A stretch of DNA of 8,098 nucleotides from WHSM01 sp050701695. Lineage in GTDB: Bacteria > Actinomycetota > Actinomycetes > Mycobacteriales > Micromonosporaceae. Shown here in pieces: positions 1 to 6,189 of the stretch. The position numbers and the translations under genes were made by a program. The stretch is from the NCBI GenBank assembly GCA_050701695.1, contig JBOGDE010000262.1, positions 1 through 8,098 on the forward strand, written 5' to 3'. The notes beneath the pieces are model-generated. The model saw only the letters and a program-made list of their open reading frames with translations. It searched no databases and was not told where the DNA came from. Positions within the stretch are counted from its first letter, which is position 1; each line of letters opens with the position of its first letter.

Positions 1-228
1 CTGCGCGCCGCACTCGAAGCCGAGATCGCCGAAGATGTCACTGCCGCATGCGATGATCACAACGTGACCGCAGCTGATGATCACACTCGGGCCGCCACCG
101 AAGTTCCACGGGACTCGGGACATCCTCTCCATCACGTTCGTGCTACTCCCTTCCACTGGCTACGAGCAATTCCTGCAACTCACGAACGTCGGGTTGGCTG
201 CGGCAACGCTCTGGCACGTGACGGATGA
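1..228 (+). CDS. Possible 3' end of an unrecognised gene (partial)
   Basis: Plus frame 1 is open from the window edge to a TGA at 226-228, giving 75 codons. The first 35 residues are Ala/Glu/Asp-rich and look helical (LRAALEAEIAEDVTAACDDH). Codons are strongly G-initial, as in real actinobacterial genes, but third-position GC is only moderate. It would overlap the end of the regulator on the other strand by 86 bp, tail to tail. The minus strand of the same stretch is also open, from ATG 132 or ATG 123 to the window edge (about 44 codons), and has the higher third-position GC. I cannot decide between the two frames, and neither product resembles a family I know. A direct repeat GATGATCACA lies at 52-61 and 76-85, in register with the plus frame (DDH twice). 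Confidence 0.25.
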   Translation: MRAALEAEIAEDVTAACDDHNVTAADDHTRAATEVPRDSGHPLHHVRATPFHWLRAIPATHERRVGCGNALARDG

Positions 229-1426
229 TCTGCGCCGCCCTCAGTGAGATGATTCCTTTGCGTTCTTCAGCGCTCAGCTCCTCGACGGTCCGCCGGGCGT
301 GAGTCAGGCCAGACGAGACGTCGCCGTCGCGAACCAAGCAGCTCGCCCGATCGAGATTGGTGAGCGCCCGGTCCATGAAGTCATCCGGTGGGCAGAGCTG
401 GAGTGCTCGTTCCTGAGCCCGCCAGGCCCTGCTGGTCTTGCCCAAATGCGTCAGCGCGTTGCCCTCGTGAAAGCGCAGCTGCGACTCGGAGTAGCCCAAC
501 GCTGAGGCAGTCAACTTCTCGTCGGCGAGCTTGGACAGGACGCTCTCAGCCACCCCAAGGGCGTCCTCGGTCTCGGGGGCGCGGCCCAACAAGGCGTGCG
601 CTCGGGCCGCCAGTGGCGCGGCCAAGGCTGCACCGACACAGGCTCGCTCGCCGGGAAGCGCCATGGCGCCCTGCGCGACCTCGATCGCTTCCAATATGTC
701 GCCGCTGTAGTAGTGGCCGTACGCCTCCTGAGCCAGCACCCAGGAGGTCGTTGTGGCGTCTCCGGCCTCCTGCGCGGCGATCCGGGCGGTGCGGGCCCAC
801 CGCCTGAAGGCTGTCCGCTCGTCGAGCTTGACGAGCGTCAGGCACATCAGGCCGGACATCTGAGCGATGACATTGGTGAGCCGTCGCACGCTCGACGCCG
901 ATCGGCATCGCGTTAGCGTCCGGTGTGCCTCGTTGAGGTCGGAGCCGAGATCGCCAAGCAGCAGTCCTGCGGGACGGTCCCGCGTCGCCATGCCGTACCG
1001 AGTGACCGTCTGGTCCCAGTCATCCAGGATTGAAGGCGTGACGGCCTGGTCGGTCATCGCATCGGTGATGCCGCGCCGGAGCAACTCCAGCTCGTCGAGG
1101 ACTTCGCGGGCGGGCAGGTGGCCGTGGGCAGCCAGGCGTCCGCTGGATGCGGGATCGCTGTACAGCAACAGCGAGAAACGCGTCTGAGCCTCTTCGTCGG
1201 CCCGCCTGAGCGCTGTATCGAGGATCGCCTGGGTGTCCGGCCGTGGTTGAACCGCAGGCCCACCGGCCTCCCACTTAGAGATCGTCCGGACGGCAACACC
1301 AAGGTGCTCGGCGAAGGCGCGGACGCTCAGACGTAACCCAAGGCGCAGGGCCTTCGCCTCGCGACCAGTCCAGATCTGCACGCTCTGCAGTTGATCCACC
1401 TCCCCGCGCGACCGATCTGCCGTCAT
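143..1426 (-). CDS. XRE-type helix-turn-helix regulator with TPR-like C-terminal region
   Basis: This 427-aa protein is predicted to be a cytoplasmic DNA-binding regulator. Residues about 22-55 form the helix-turn-helix; the segment SVRAFAEHLGVAVRTISKWE is the classic XRE pattern, with the recognition helix around VAVRTISKWE. The remainder, especially residues about 190-427, is an Ala/Leu/Arg-rich run of amphipathic helices of the TPR/superhelical kind found in many actinobacterial regulators of 400-450 aa, where it usually serves as a sensor or dimerisation region. I start at ATG 1426 because the conserved part (WTGREAKALRLGLRLSVRAF) follows closely. The same frame stays open up to 1807, but that extension has non-protein-like composition and overlaps the divergent gene. 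The ribosome binding site is weak (GGA about 9 bases upstream). The gene is divergent from the plus-strand operon, so it may control the operon and itself; that is inference from position. Confidence 0.85.
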   Translation of the reverse strand: MTADRSRGEVDQLQSVQIWTGREAKALRLGLRLSVRAFAEHLGVAVRTISKWEAGGPAVQPRPDTQAILDTALRRADEEAQTRFSLLLYSDPASSGRLAAHGHLPAREVLDELELLRRGITDAMTDQAVTPSILDDWDQTVTRYGMATRDRPAGLLLGDLGSDLNEAHRTLTRCRSASSVRRLTNVIAQMSGLMCLTLVKLDERTAFRRWARTARIAAQEAGDATTTSWVLAQEAYGHYYSGDILEAIEVAQGAMALPGERACVGAALAAPLAARAHALLGRAPETEDALGVAESVLSKLADEKLTASALGYSESQLRFHEGNALTHLGKTSRAWRAQERALQLCPPDDFMDRALTNLDRASCLVRDGDVSSGLTHARRTVEELSAEERKGIISLRAAQIIRHVPERCRSQPDVRELQELLVASGRE

Positions 1427-1460
1427 CCAACCAGTCCGCACAGGGCGTAGACCAGCGCAA

Positions 1461-1479
1461 GTGCCACAGAAGTTCCACA
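1461..1479. promoter_or_regulatory. Candidate operator: tandem GTKCCACA repeats in the divergent gap
   Basis: The 184-bp gap between the regulator (start 1426) and the divergent operon (first ATG 1611) must contain both promoters. I see no convincing -35/-10 pair. It does contain GTGCCACA at 1461-1468 and GTTCCACA at 1472-1479, two direct half-sites 11 bp apart (one helical turn), 35-53 bp upstream of the regulator start. The 10-mer GAAGTTCCAC at 1469-1478 recurs at 100-109, just past the regulator's stop codon. This placement suits autoregulation, but the assignment is speculative. Confidence 0.25.
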
Positions 1480-1610
1480 CGCCGTCATTGGCTGGATACA
1501 ACGAGCCGCCGAGTGTAGATGGTGGCCCCCGGGCCGGGTGACCTCCCACAGTCCCCGGCTCCGGGAGCCGTTCAAGACCGACCTGGACGCCCTTCCGAGG
1601 AGCCGAGTTG

Positions 1611-1947
1611 ATGACCTTGTTGGCACAGAGACCGACGTCCCTGATGAACCTGCGGGACATACCAAGCCGCTGGCCCTCGAGTACATCCGGCTCGATCGAG
1701 ACGCCGTGGCGGCAGAGCACTTGGCCGCTCTCAAAGTCGAGCTGGCAGTCTTCGTCCTGCTCGAGGGGCTTCGCCCTGGAGAAGGTGTACGTCGACCGGC
1801 CAGCCACCGACCAGGCTGCTGTCCACGCGCTCCTCGGTGCCTACTCCATGGCCGGGCTCACTGTCTGGTCGTACCGAGCATGTCGTGTACGACAGTGCGG
1901 ACCACGACAGCGGCGTGGAAGGCGTCGCCATACGCATCGTCGTGTAA
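1611..1947 (+). pseudogene. Frame-broken gene, resembling a serine-resolvase N-terminal domain
   Basis: No single frame explains this stretch, yet protein-like segments follow one another in three frames. ATG 1611 has a good ribosome site (GAGGAG at 1597-1602, 8-base spacer) and opens frame 3 (MTLLAQRPTSLMNLRDIP). Frame 2 then reads ALEYIRLDRDAVAAEH up to VLLEGL at 1769-1771. Skipping base 1772 returns to frame 3 with ALEKVYVDRPATDQAAVHAL. From about 1876 frame 1 reads EHVVYDSADHDSGVEGVAIR and stops at TAA 1945-1947, which overlaps the next start (TAATG). The pattern of a 'Y-x-R' strand, an Ala/Leu helix, then 'EGLALEKVYVDR' resembles the catalytic N-domain fold of serine recombinases and the short recombinase-like proteins often found beside actinobacterial regulators. 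No catalytic Ser motif is clear. It is either a decayed gene or an error-affected one; a GTG start at 1538 (frame 2) would remove the first frameshift. The family call is tentative. Confidence 0.4.
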
Positions 1948-2264
1948 TGGCGGCGGGCTGCGCTCGGCTGGTTCAGGACCGTTGTGAGGCTTCGTGCCGC
2001 GAGGCGATGCAGCGCCATCGTCAGTCCATTGAGGACGGCATGTGTGGGTTCTGTGGTGGTTCGTGGCCATGCGGGCCGTATCAGCTCGCGGTGCGGGCTG
2101 AGGAGGTATCGCGGGCGCCGCGCTCGCAATGGCGCCGCGCCCACACGATGCCCGCCGATCCCGCGTCGACTGGTGGGCGGGTGGATTCCGGGCTGTACAG
2201 GGCGTTCGCTGCGCGTAGGCCGAGCCCGAGGCCGGCTGCGGTGGGTGTCGCGTCATGCGCCTGA
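1947..2264 (+). CDS. Small Cys-rich protein, function unknown
   Basis: This is a 105-aa protein. The start at ATG 1947 is supported by its one-base overlap with the upstream TAA (TAATG), which suggests translational coupling; an internal ATG at 2007 would give an 85-aa form. The clearest feature is C33-x2-C36 followed by C42 (CGFCGGSWPCGPY), a knuckle like those in small zinc-binding proteins encoded in actinobacterial accessory operons. More Cys residues occur at 5, 13 and 18. The region after residue 55 is rich in Arg, Pro and Ala and probably disordered. There is no signal peptide or membrane segment. Its stop overlaps the next start by 10 bp. I do not recognise the family, and metal binding is inferred from the Cys spacing only. 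Confidence 0.6.
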   Translation: MAAGCARLVQDRCEASCREAMQRHRQSIEDGMCGFCGGSWPCGPYQLAVRAEEVSRAPRSQWRRAHTMPADPASTGGRVDSGLYRAFAARRPSPRPAAVGVASCA

Positions 2265-2539
2265 CGGTCACTGTCGACCTCGACCCCGTCGAGCAGGTCG
2301 CTGGGCAGCCGGCGTCGGCGACGGTGACGTTGAGACCCACCGGTGGAGTCGTCGACCTGCTGAACGCCGCTTGTGTTGAGGCGGCGAACCCGCATCTGCC
2401 CACCGAGTGGGGTGACTGCGCCGCGGCGATCGTGGCTGCCCGGGTGCTGGCGGCGGGGCTGCGTGTCGGGGTGCCGGTGGTGATCGGTGAATCGACGGTG
2501 CGGGCAGTGCCGTTTCGTCTGCGGTCGCTGGGGGTGTGA
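2255..2539 (+). CDS. Hypothetical protein, 94 aa, predicted alpha/beta
   Basis: The ATG at 2255 lies inside the end of the upstream gene (10-bp overlap), with a weak GGTGGG about 10 bases upstream. The N-terminus (MRLTVTVDLDPVEQ) reads as a beta strand. Further hydrophobic strand/helix segments follow (VDLLNAACVEAAN, CAAAIVAARVLAAGL, VGVPVVIGES). Third codon positions are mostly G or C and composition is balanced, so this is probably a real gene. I see no signal peptide, clear transmembrane helix or catalytic motif, and do not recognise the family. A GTG start follows 3 bases after its stop, which places it firmly in the operon. Confidence 0.65.
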   Translation: MRLTVTVDLDPVEQVAGQPASATVTLRPTGGVVDLLNAACVEAANPHLPTEWGDCAAAIVAARVLAAGLRVGVPVVIGESTVRAVPFRLRSLGV

Positions 2540-2542
2540 CCG

Positions 2543-2803
2543 GTGGCGGCAGGTCCTCGCGTGCTGTCAACCCCCAGCCGGGGGCCTGCCGTCACCCATC
2601 TGCGGGAGTACCTGCTGGTGTGGAGCGATGGGGGATGCGCTGCCGGTTCGCGGACCGTCTGCTGCGACTTCGACGGGGCGATCGCCGCTGCGAGCGGGTT
2701 GATCGACGCCGGGGACGCGGCCTGGGTGACGGTCGCCGACGTCGAGCACCAGCAGGTCGTGTACCGCTACGAGCGCGGTACCGGGGGTGGCGGCGGACAG
2801 TGA
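2543..2803 (+). CDS. Hypothetical protein, 86 aa
   Basis: The GTG start at 2543 follows the previous stop by 3 bases and is preceded by a G-rich ribosome site (GGGGGT, spacer about 7). The first 17 residues are low in predicted structure. The core, residues about 18-75, alternates strands and one helix: HLREYLLVWSDGG, a Cys pair TVCCDFDGAIAAASGLI, AAWVTVADVEHQQVVYRYER. The C-terminus is a Gly-rich tail. Its TGA overlaps the GPP34 start as GTGA. I do not recognise a family. The small alpha/beta core and tight spacing suggest a cytoplasmic accessory protein of this operon, but no function can be assigned. Confidence 0.6.
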   Translation: MAAGPRVLSTPSRGPAVTHLREYLLVWSDGGCAAGSRTVCCDFDGAIAAASGLIDAGDAAWVTVADVEHQQVVYRYERGTGGGGGQ

Positions 2804-3466
2804 TCGCTAACGAGCTGTTCCTGGTCGCCCATGACGAGTACTCCGGGCGTGCCCGTGTCCACGCGGAGACCCTCGGTCTGGGGTTGGCGGGCGCGCTGCT
2901 CGCCGAGCTCGTCCTCGCCCCGTACGTGCGGCCTGATGAGCCGCCGGTCACGAGGTACCTGATCATCCATGAGGGCTTCGTCAGTGCGGTGGGCCATCCG
3001 CCAGCCGCTCCGTTCGACGCGCTTCAACACTGGGGTGTTCGAGACGGTCGCCGCCGAACCGAAGCAGCTGCACGTCGACACCTGGCTGCGGCTGTTGGCC
3101 CGAGACTCGGCGCAGCGGGTGGCCGAGCGTCTGATCCGCCAGCGCCTGGTCACGCCGCCGGAGGAGCACCGAGGCCTGGCGAGGTTCCGGAAAGAGAGCC
3201 CGTACCGGCCTGCGGATCCGAGTTGGGCGGCGTACCTGCCGGTCCATCTCCGCGGCAGGCTCAACGACCCTTCCCGCATCACGGTGGCCGAGACCACCTT
3301 GATCGGGTTGGTCATCGCCACCGAGTTGATCCATCACGTGGTGCTGTGGGACGGCGAGAAGATCCCGCGCCACGTCTCCGACCTGCTTCGCCGGCTTCCC
3401 CGGCCGTTGCAGGAGTTGATCGCGCACACCCAGGCGACGCTCGCCAACGTCGTCCTCGCCCGTTAA
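2800..3466 (+). pseudogene. GPP34-family (Golgi phosphoprotein 3-like) protein, single frameshift
   Basis: The gene starts at GTG 2800 (GTGA overlap with the previous stop; GGGGGTGG upstream). Frame 1 gives the family N-terminus NELFLVAHDEYSGRARVHAE followed by LGLGLAGALLAELVLAPYV, a pattern typical of GPP34. At the G run 3032-3035 (TGGGGTG) the conserved reading moves to frame 2: VFETVAAEPKQLHVDTWLRL, DSAQRVAERLIRQRLV, then ETTLIGLVIATELIHHVVLW, ending at TAA 3464-3466. Removing one G would give a continuous 221-aa protein, a normal length for bacterial members. As written, frame 1 leaves the family and runs on for hundreds of codons. Eukaryotic GPP34 proteins bind PI4P at Golgi membranes; the role of the many actinobacterial paralogues is largely unknown. 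One extra G in a homopolymer could be a mutation or a sequencing error. Confidence 0.8.
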
Positions 3467-3498
3467 CCCCCTTTCACATCCGCAAAGGAGATTTCGGC

Positions 3499-3763
3499 AT
3501 GACCTACGCCCTACATGGCGGTCGGCCTGACCAGGCGCGGAGCCTGGCGGAGTCGCGGCTTGCCCGCGACCGGCTCGGCGCGGTCGCGATCGTGTTCATG
3601 ATGTTGGCCGCCGCGGCGCCGTTCGTGGTCGTCGGTGGTCTGATACCCCAGACCTACGGCGTGTCCGGCATCACCAGTGTGCCCGCGGCATTCGTCGCGA
3701 CCGCGGTGATCCTGGCGTTGTTCTCGGTCGGGTACGTCGCGATGAGCCGCCACATCGTCAACG
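3499..3763 (+). pseudogene. APC-family permease, 5' part (codons 1-88), interrupted by an intron
   Basis: The ATG at 3499 has a strong ribosome site (AAAGGAG at 3484-3490, 8-base spacer). The fragment encodes a short cytoplasmic N-terminus, a first membrane segment around residues 27-47 (LGAVAIVFMMLAAAAPFVVV) with the small-residue and Gly-rich unwound region typical of APC transporters, and a second around 63-82 (FVATAVILALFSVGYVAMSR). The coding sequence stops matching the family after IVN at base 3762. The split codon's first base (G 3763) is completed by CG at 6190-6191. As it stands, translation would run into the intron's antisense strand to a stop at 3910-3912, yielding a two-helix fragment with a foreign tail that is unlikely to work. 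The gap to the GPP34 stop is 32 bp. Confidence 0.85.
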
Positions 3764-3826
3764 GTCGGGTCGACCGCGCGGCGAGGTACCTGCCGTGGCT
3801 GGCCCTTTTCCGCGCGGCCTCCCGCC
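3764..3826 (-). ncRNA. Group II intron domain VI and 3' splice site
   Basis: Read on the minus strand, CCGCGCGG at 3817-3810 pairs with CCGCGCGG at 3781-3774 around a 28-base inner part. At the base, CGGG (3824-3821) pairs with CCCG (3769-3766). The unpaired A at 3770, seven bases from the 3' end, is a good candidate for the branch-point adenosine that attacks the 5' splice site. The intron then ends AC at 3765-3764. Confidence 0.75.
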
Positions 3827-3861
3827 GAACCGGACGTGATGGTTTCCCGATCATCCGGCTC
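3827..3861 (-). ncRNA. Group II intron domain V (catalytic hairpin)
   Basis: On the minus strand this 35-base element starts GAGCCGGAUGAU, turns through GGGAAAC and closes with ACGUCCGGUUC. It contains the AGC catalytic triad near its 5' side, the GNRA-type tip (GAAA within GGGAAAC) and the two-base bulge region before CGUCCGG. The match to the domain V consensus is strong and defines the element's orientation. It begins 9 bases after the maturase stop codon. Confidence 0.93.
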
Positions 3862-3869
3862 TCCAGTGA

Positions 3870-5657
3870 TTACGACGTGAGCGACGCGATCGGTTGCCGG
3901 TCATGGATCTGATCGTGGCAAGGCTGGCAGACCACGAGGGTCTTGCGCCGTTTCCTGGCCATGATCCTCGCCCATGTCGGCTGTGGCTGTCCGGGCCTGT
4001 TGAGGTCGGCGAGCCTCCGGACGTGGTGGACCTGGGTGTTGTCCTTCTGCTCGCAGATCTCGCACCTGTCCTTGAGGAGCCGTCCGATCAGCTCCTTGTA
4101 GGCGTAGGCGTAGTTGGTCGGCCCGGGTTGGCGGTCGTCGAGCACCGCCACGGTCTGCCGTCTGAGTGGAATACCGCCGAACCGCGCGACCAGTGGCCTG
4201 TGGCCTGCCCTGTGCACGACGGCTTCGAAGCACCTGCGTTTCCCGTGCGGCGTCTCGATGGTGGTTCTGTGTTTGGTAGCCATCTTCGACACCGTCGAGT
4301 GGTGCTTGCCGGCCAACGTCTTGAGCATCGAGGTCTCCATCACCCAGCGCAGACGCCTGAGTCGATGGACGTCCCCGGCCAGCAGGTAGTACTGGACGAT
4401 GCCCCGAAACTTCGCCCCGAAGGTCGCGACGATGGCGTAGTCGGCCTCGTTGACCAGCGGGTCGTATCGCGCGGGTTTGCCGCGCTTGAGGTACGGGGCG
4501 CTCTTGGCCTTGATCTCCGTCTGGGGCACTCGCAGCCAGACCTTGCCGTTGGCCTCGCGCTGGCCACCGGTGCGGTACCGGTCGTTGTGCTGGACGGTGA
4601 TCTCGTAGCCGAGGAACCGCGCCGCGCTGCTGCGGGCGTGGGTGATCAGGGTCTTGTCCCGCGCCAGTTCCAGCTTGAGGTCATCATGCAGGAACCGCGC
4701 CAGACGAGCCTTGATCTCCTCCGCTTCGGCCTTGGGTCCGGCGAACCCGAGCAGGATGTCGTCGGCGTAGCGGCAGTAGCGCAGCCGCCGGTAGCCGGGA
4801 TCTTGTGGATCCCCGCTGGGCATGCAGCGCATCTGCTCACGCAGCGCCCGCGCCTGGACGCGATCGCCGCGCTTGCGGGCCTGCCGCAACCGGTTCGACA
4901 GCCTGAAGTAGGCCAGGTTGTGCGCCCTGGACCTGCCTCGGGTGTACTCCGGGATCAGCACTGTTTCGACAAACGCGTCCAACCGGTGCAGATAGATGTT
5001 GGACAGGATCGGAGATGCCACACCGCCCTGCGGGACCCCGCTGAGCGTGGCGTTCCAGATCCAGTCCTCCAGGTATCCGGCCTTGAGCATGTTACGCACC
5101 AGCCGCAGGAACCGGTTGTCGTGGATCTTCTCGGCCAACGTTTCGACCATCACCTGGTGATCCAGGCTGCCGAAGCAGTCGGCGAGGTCTCCCTCGATGA
5201 ACCAGGCCGTCCCGGTCCAGGTGTTGGCCACCTCCCGCAACGCGGTGTGGCACCCTCGACCGGGCCGAAACCCGTGACTGCGGTCGGAGAATGTCGGCTC
5301 GTAGTACGCCTCCAACAGCAGACGCACTACCTCACCGACCAGCTTGTCCGACCACGTCGGCATGCCCAGCGGGCGCAGCTTCCCGTTCTTCTTCGGGATG
5401 TGAACCCGCCGCGCTGGGCGGAACCGGTAACGCTCGTGGCGCAACGCGTCGATGACGCGCCCGATCTTGCCCAGCGACATGCCGTCTGCGGTCTCCTGCG
5501 TGACCCCAGGCGTCATCGCGCCTTGGTTGGCGTAGATGCGCCCGTAGGCCAGCAGATACAACTGCGGGTTGAACAACTGCCGATACAGATCCTTCAGCGG
5601 CAGGCCACGCCTACCGCGCTCACGCAGGACACCCAGCACCGTTTCGGCGCTCTGCAT
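3870..5657 (-). CDS. ltrA: Group II intron reverse transcriptase/maturase with HNH endonuclease domain
   Basis: This 595-aa multifunctional protein helps the intron fold and splice, nicks target DNA and copies the intron into it. Order of domains: N-terminal RT-0/1 region with IPKKNGKLRPLGMPTWSDKL (88-107); RT palm with GDLADCF (catalytic Asp157), SGVPQGGVASPILSNIYL (206-223) and the YADD active site (297-300); thumb/X maturase domain about 380-460; C-terminal HNH nuclease with C532-x2-C535, H544-H545 and C577-x2-C580-H581. I start at ATG 5657 because GGGAGG sits 8 bases upstream; an ATG at 5693 in the same frame lacks such a site. The length is normal for HNH-bearing intron proteins and all key residues are present, so it is probably functional. 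The class looks closest to the HNH-bearing chloroplast-like (CL) group IIB proteins, but I cannot confirm that without a tree. The gene is antisense to the permease that it interrupts. Confidence 0.95.
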   Translation of the reverse strand: MQSAETVLGVLRERGRRGLPLKDLYRQLFNPQLYLLAYGRIYANQGAMTPGVTQETADGMSLGKIGRVIDALRHERYRFRPARRVHIPKKNGKLRPLGMPTWSDKLVGEVVRLLLEAYYEPTFSDRSHGFRPGRGCHTALREVANTWTGTAWFIEGDLADCFGSLDHQVMVETLAEKIHDNRFLRLVRNMLKAGYLEDWIWNATLSGVPQGGVASPILSNIYLHRLDAFVETVLIPEYTRGRSRAHNLAYFRLSNRLRQARKRGDRVQARALREQMRCMPSGDPQDPGYRRLRYCRYADDILLGFAGPKAEAEEIKARLARFLHDDLKLELARDKTLITHARSSAARFLGYEITVQHNDRYRTGGQREANGKVWLRVPQTEIKAKSAPYLKRGKPARYDPLVNEADYAIVATFGAKFRGIVQYYLLAGDVHRLRRLRWVMETSMLKTLAGKHHSTVSKMATKHRTTIETPHGKRRCFEAVVHRAGHRPLVARFGGIPLRRQTVAVLDDRQPGPTNYAYAYKELIGRLLKDRCEICEQKDNTQVHHVRRLADLNRPGQPQPTWARIMARKRRKTLVVCQPCHDQIHDRQPIASLTS

Positions 5658-6189
5658 TTCGCATACCTCCCAGCATCGTGGATGTCCAATCACCTGTTCC
5701 CCTTCGCCCTGCGGACGGCGTTACCGTCCTCCCTGGCCGGGCGTGACTCCGGCGACTACTACGGGAACTCCGTCACCAACCGGACGCGTGCCCGGCAGGT
5801 GATCCCACGTTCGTCTCTGTCGTACGTCACAGCGCGACGTAGGCGGCCCACTCATCTCCTTCAATGCCCTCGCTGGGCATCGCTCCGCGACCGGAGGTTG
5901 TGTCGACCCGCCAGCAATGTCGACACAGGACGCGGCGCCGGTTTCAGGCGTCTTTCCGACGGACGAAAACTTGCATCTTCTGGAGATTGGGCTTCAGGCA
6001 ATCCAGCTTTCGCCATATCGCGCGGGTCCCCCAGCGCACCGCCCCACACGCCTGGGCACAGCCGCTGGTTTCCTGGCATGCTCTTTTCCCCTTCCACCTT
6101 TCGGAGTCAGGTCAGCCATCAGACCCAGAGATCTACCTCCAATCCCTCCCAACTGAGTTGGGGATACGACAGAGCGCCTCGTGGCGCAA
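5658..6189 (-). ncRNA. Group II intron 5' ribozyme region (domains I to III, start of IV)
   Basis: These 532 bases carry no credible gene; they are the RNA scaffold upstream of the maturase. Immediately at the 5' end the minus strand folds GCGCC-ACGA-GGCGC (6187-6174), followed by a perfect six-pair hairpin CCCAAC-TCA-GTTGGG (6162-6148). The last bases of the 5' exon on the minus strand are CGCCCG, which should pair with exon binding site 1. Candidates are CGGGC near 5790 and GGGCG near 6040, but neither is distinctive in such GC-rich DNA. I did not resolve the individual domain I substructures. Weak open frames on the plus strand here are not genes. Confidence 0.75.

Larger units (their letters stand above)
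3764..6189 (-). mobile_element. Complete group II intron inserted antisense in the permease gene
   Basis: This is a 2426-bp retroelement on the minus strand. Its 5' end at 6189 reads TTGCGCC (consensus GUGYG, so only position 1 differs) and its 3' end at 3764 reads CCCGAC, matching the AY rule. Between them are a structured 5' ribozyme region (5658-6189), an intact reverse transcriptase/maturase gene (3870-5657, in the domain IV position), domain V (3827-3861) and domain VI. I set the ends by requiring both intron consensus and a restored host gene: joining 3763 to 6190 gives AAC-GCG-GGC-GCG-ATG and a 506-aa permease without any duplicated bases, as expected for retrohoming. Alternative ends shifted by one base also keep the frame but fit the 5'/3' consensus less well. 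All parts look intact, so it may be active. Confidence 0.93.

Noticed and set aside
1427..1807. N-terminal extension of the regulator to 1807
   Set aside because: The added 127 residues do not resemble the family, would place a long tail before the helix-turn-helix and cover the divergent gene and promoter region.
1858..2595. A 245-aa minus-strand open frame
   Set aside because: It is rich in Thr, Pro, Arg and Ala in a low-complexity pattern and is antisense to three small genes whose starts and stops interlock.
2536..3912. A 458-aa plus-strand open frame from 2536 to 3912
   Set aside because: It joins an out-of-frame stretch over the 86-aa gene, the true GPP34 N-terminus, out-of-frame GPP34 DNA, the permease N-terminus and antisense intron. 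It is several genes in one frame, not one protein.
3764..6189. A spliceable sense intron in the permease mRNA
   Set aside because: Domain V, domain VI and the maturase are all on the minus strand, so the plus-strand transcript carries only the antisense of the ribozyme.
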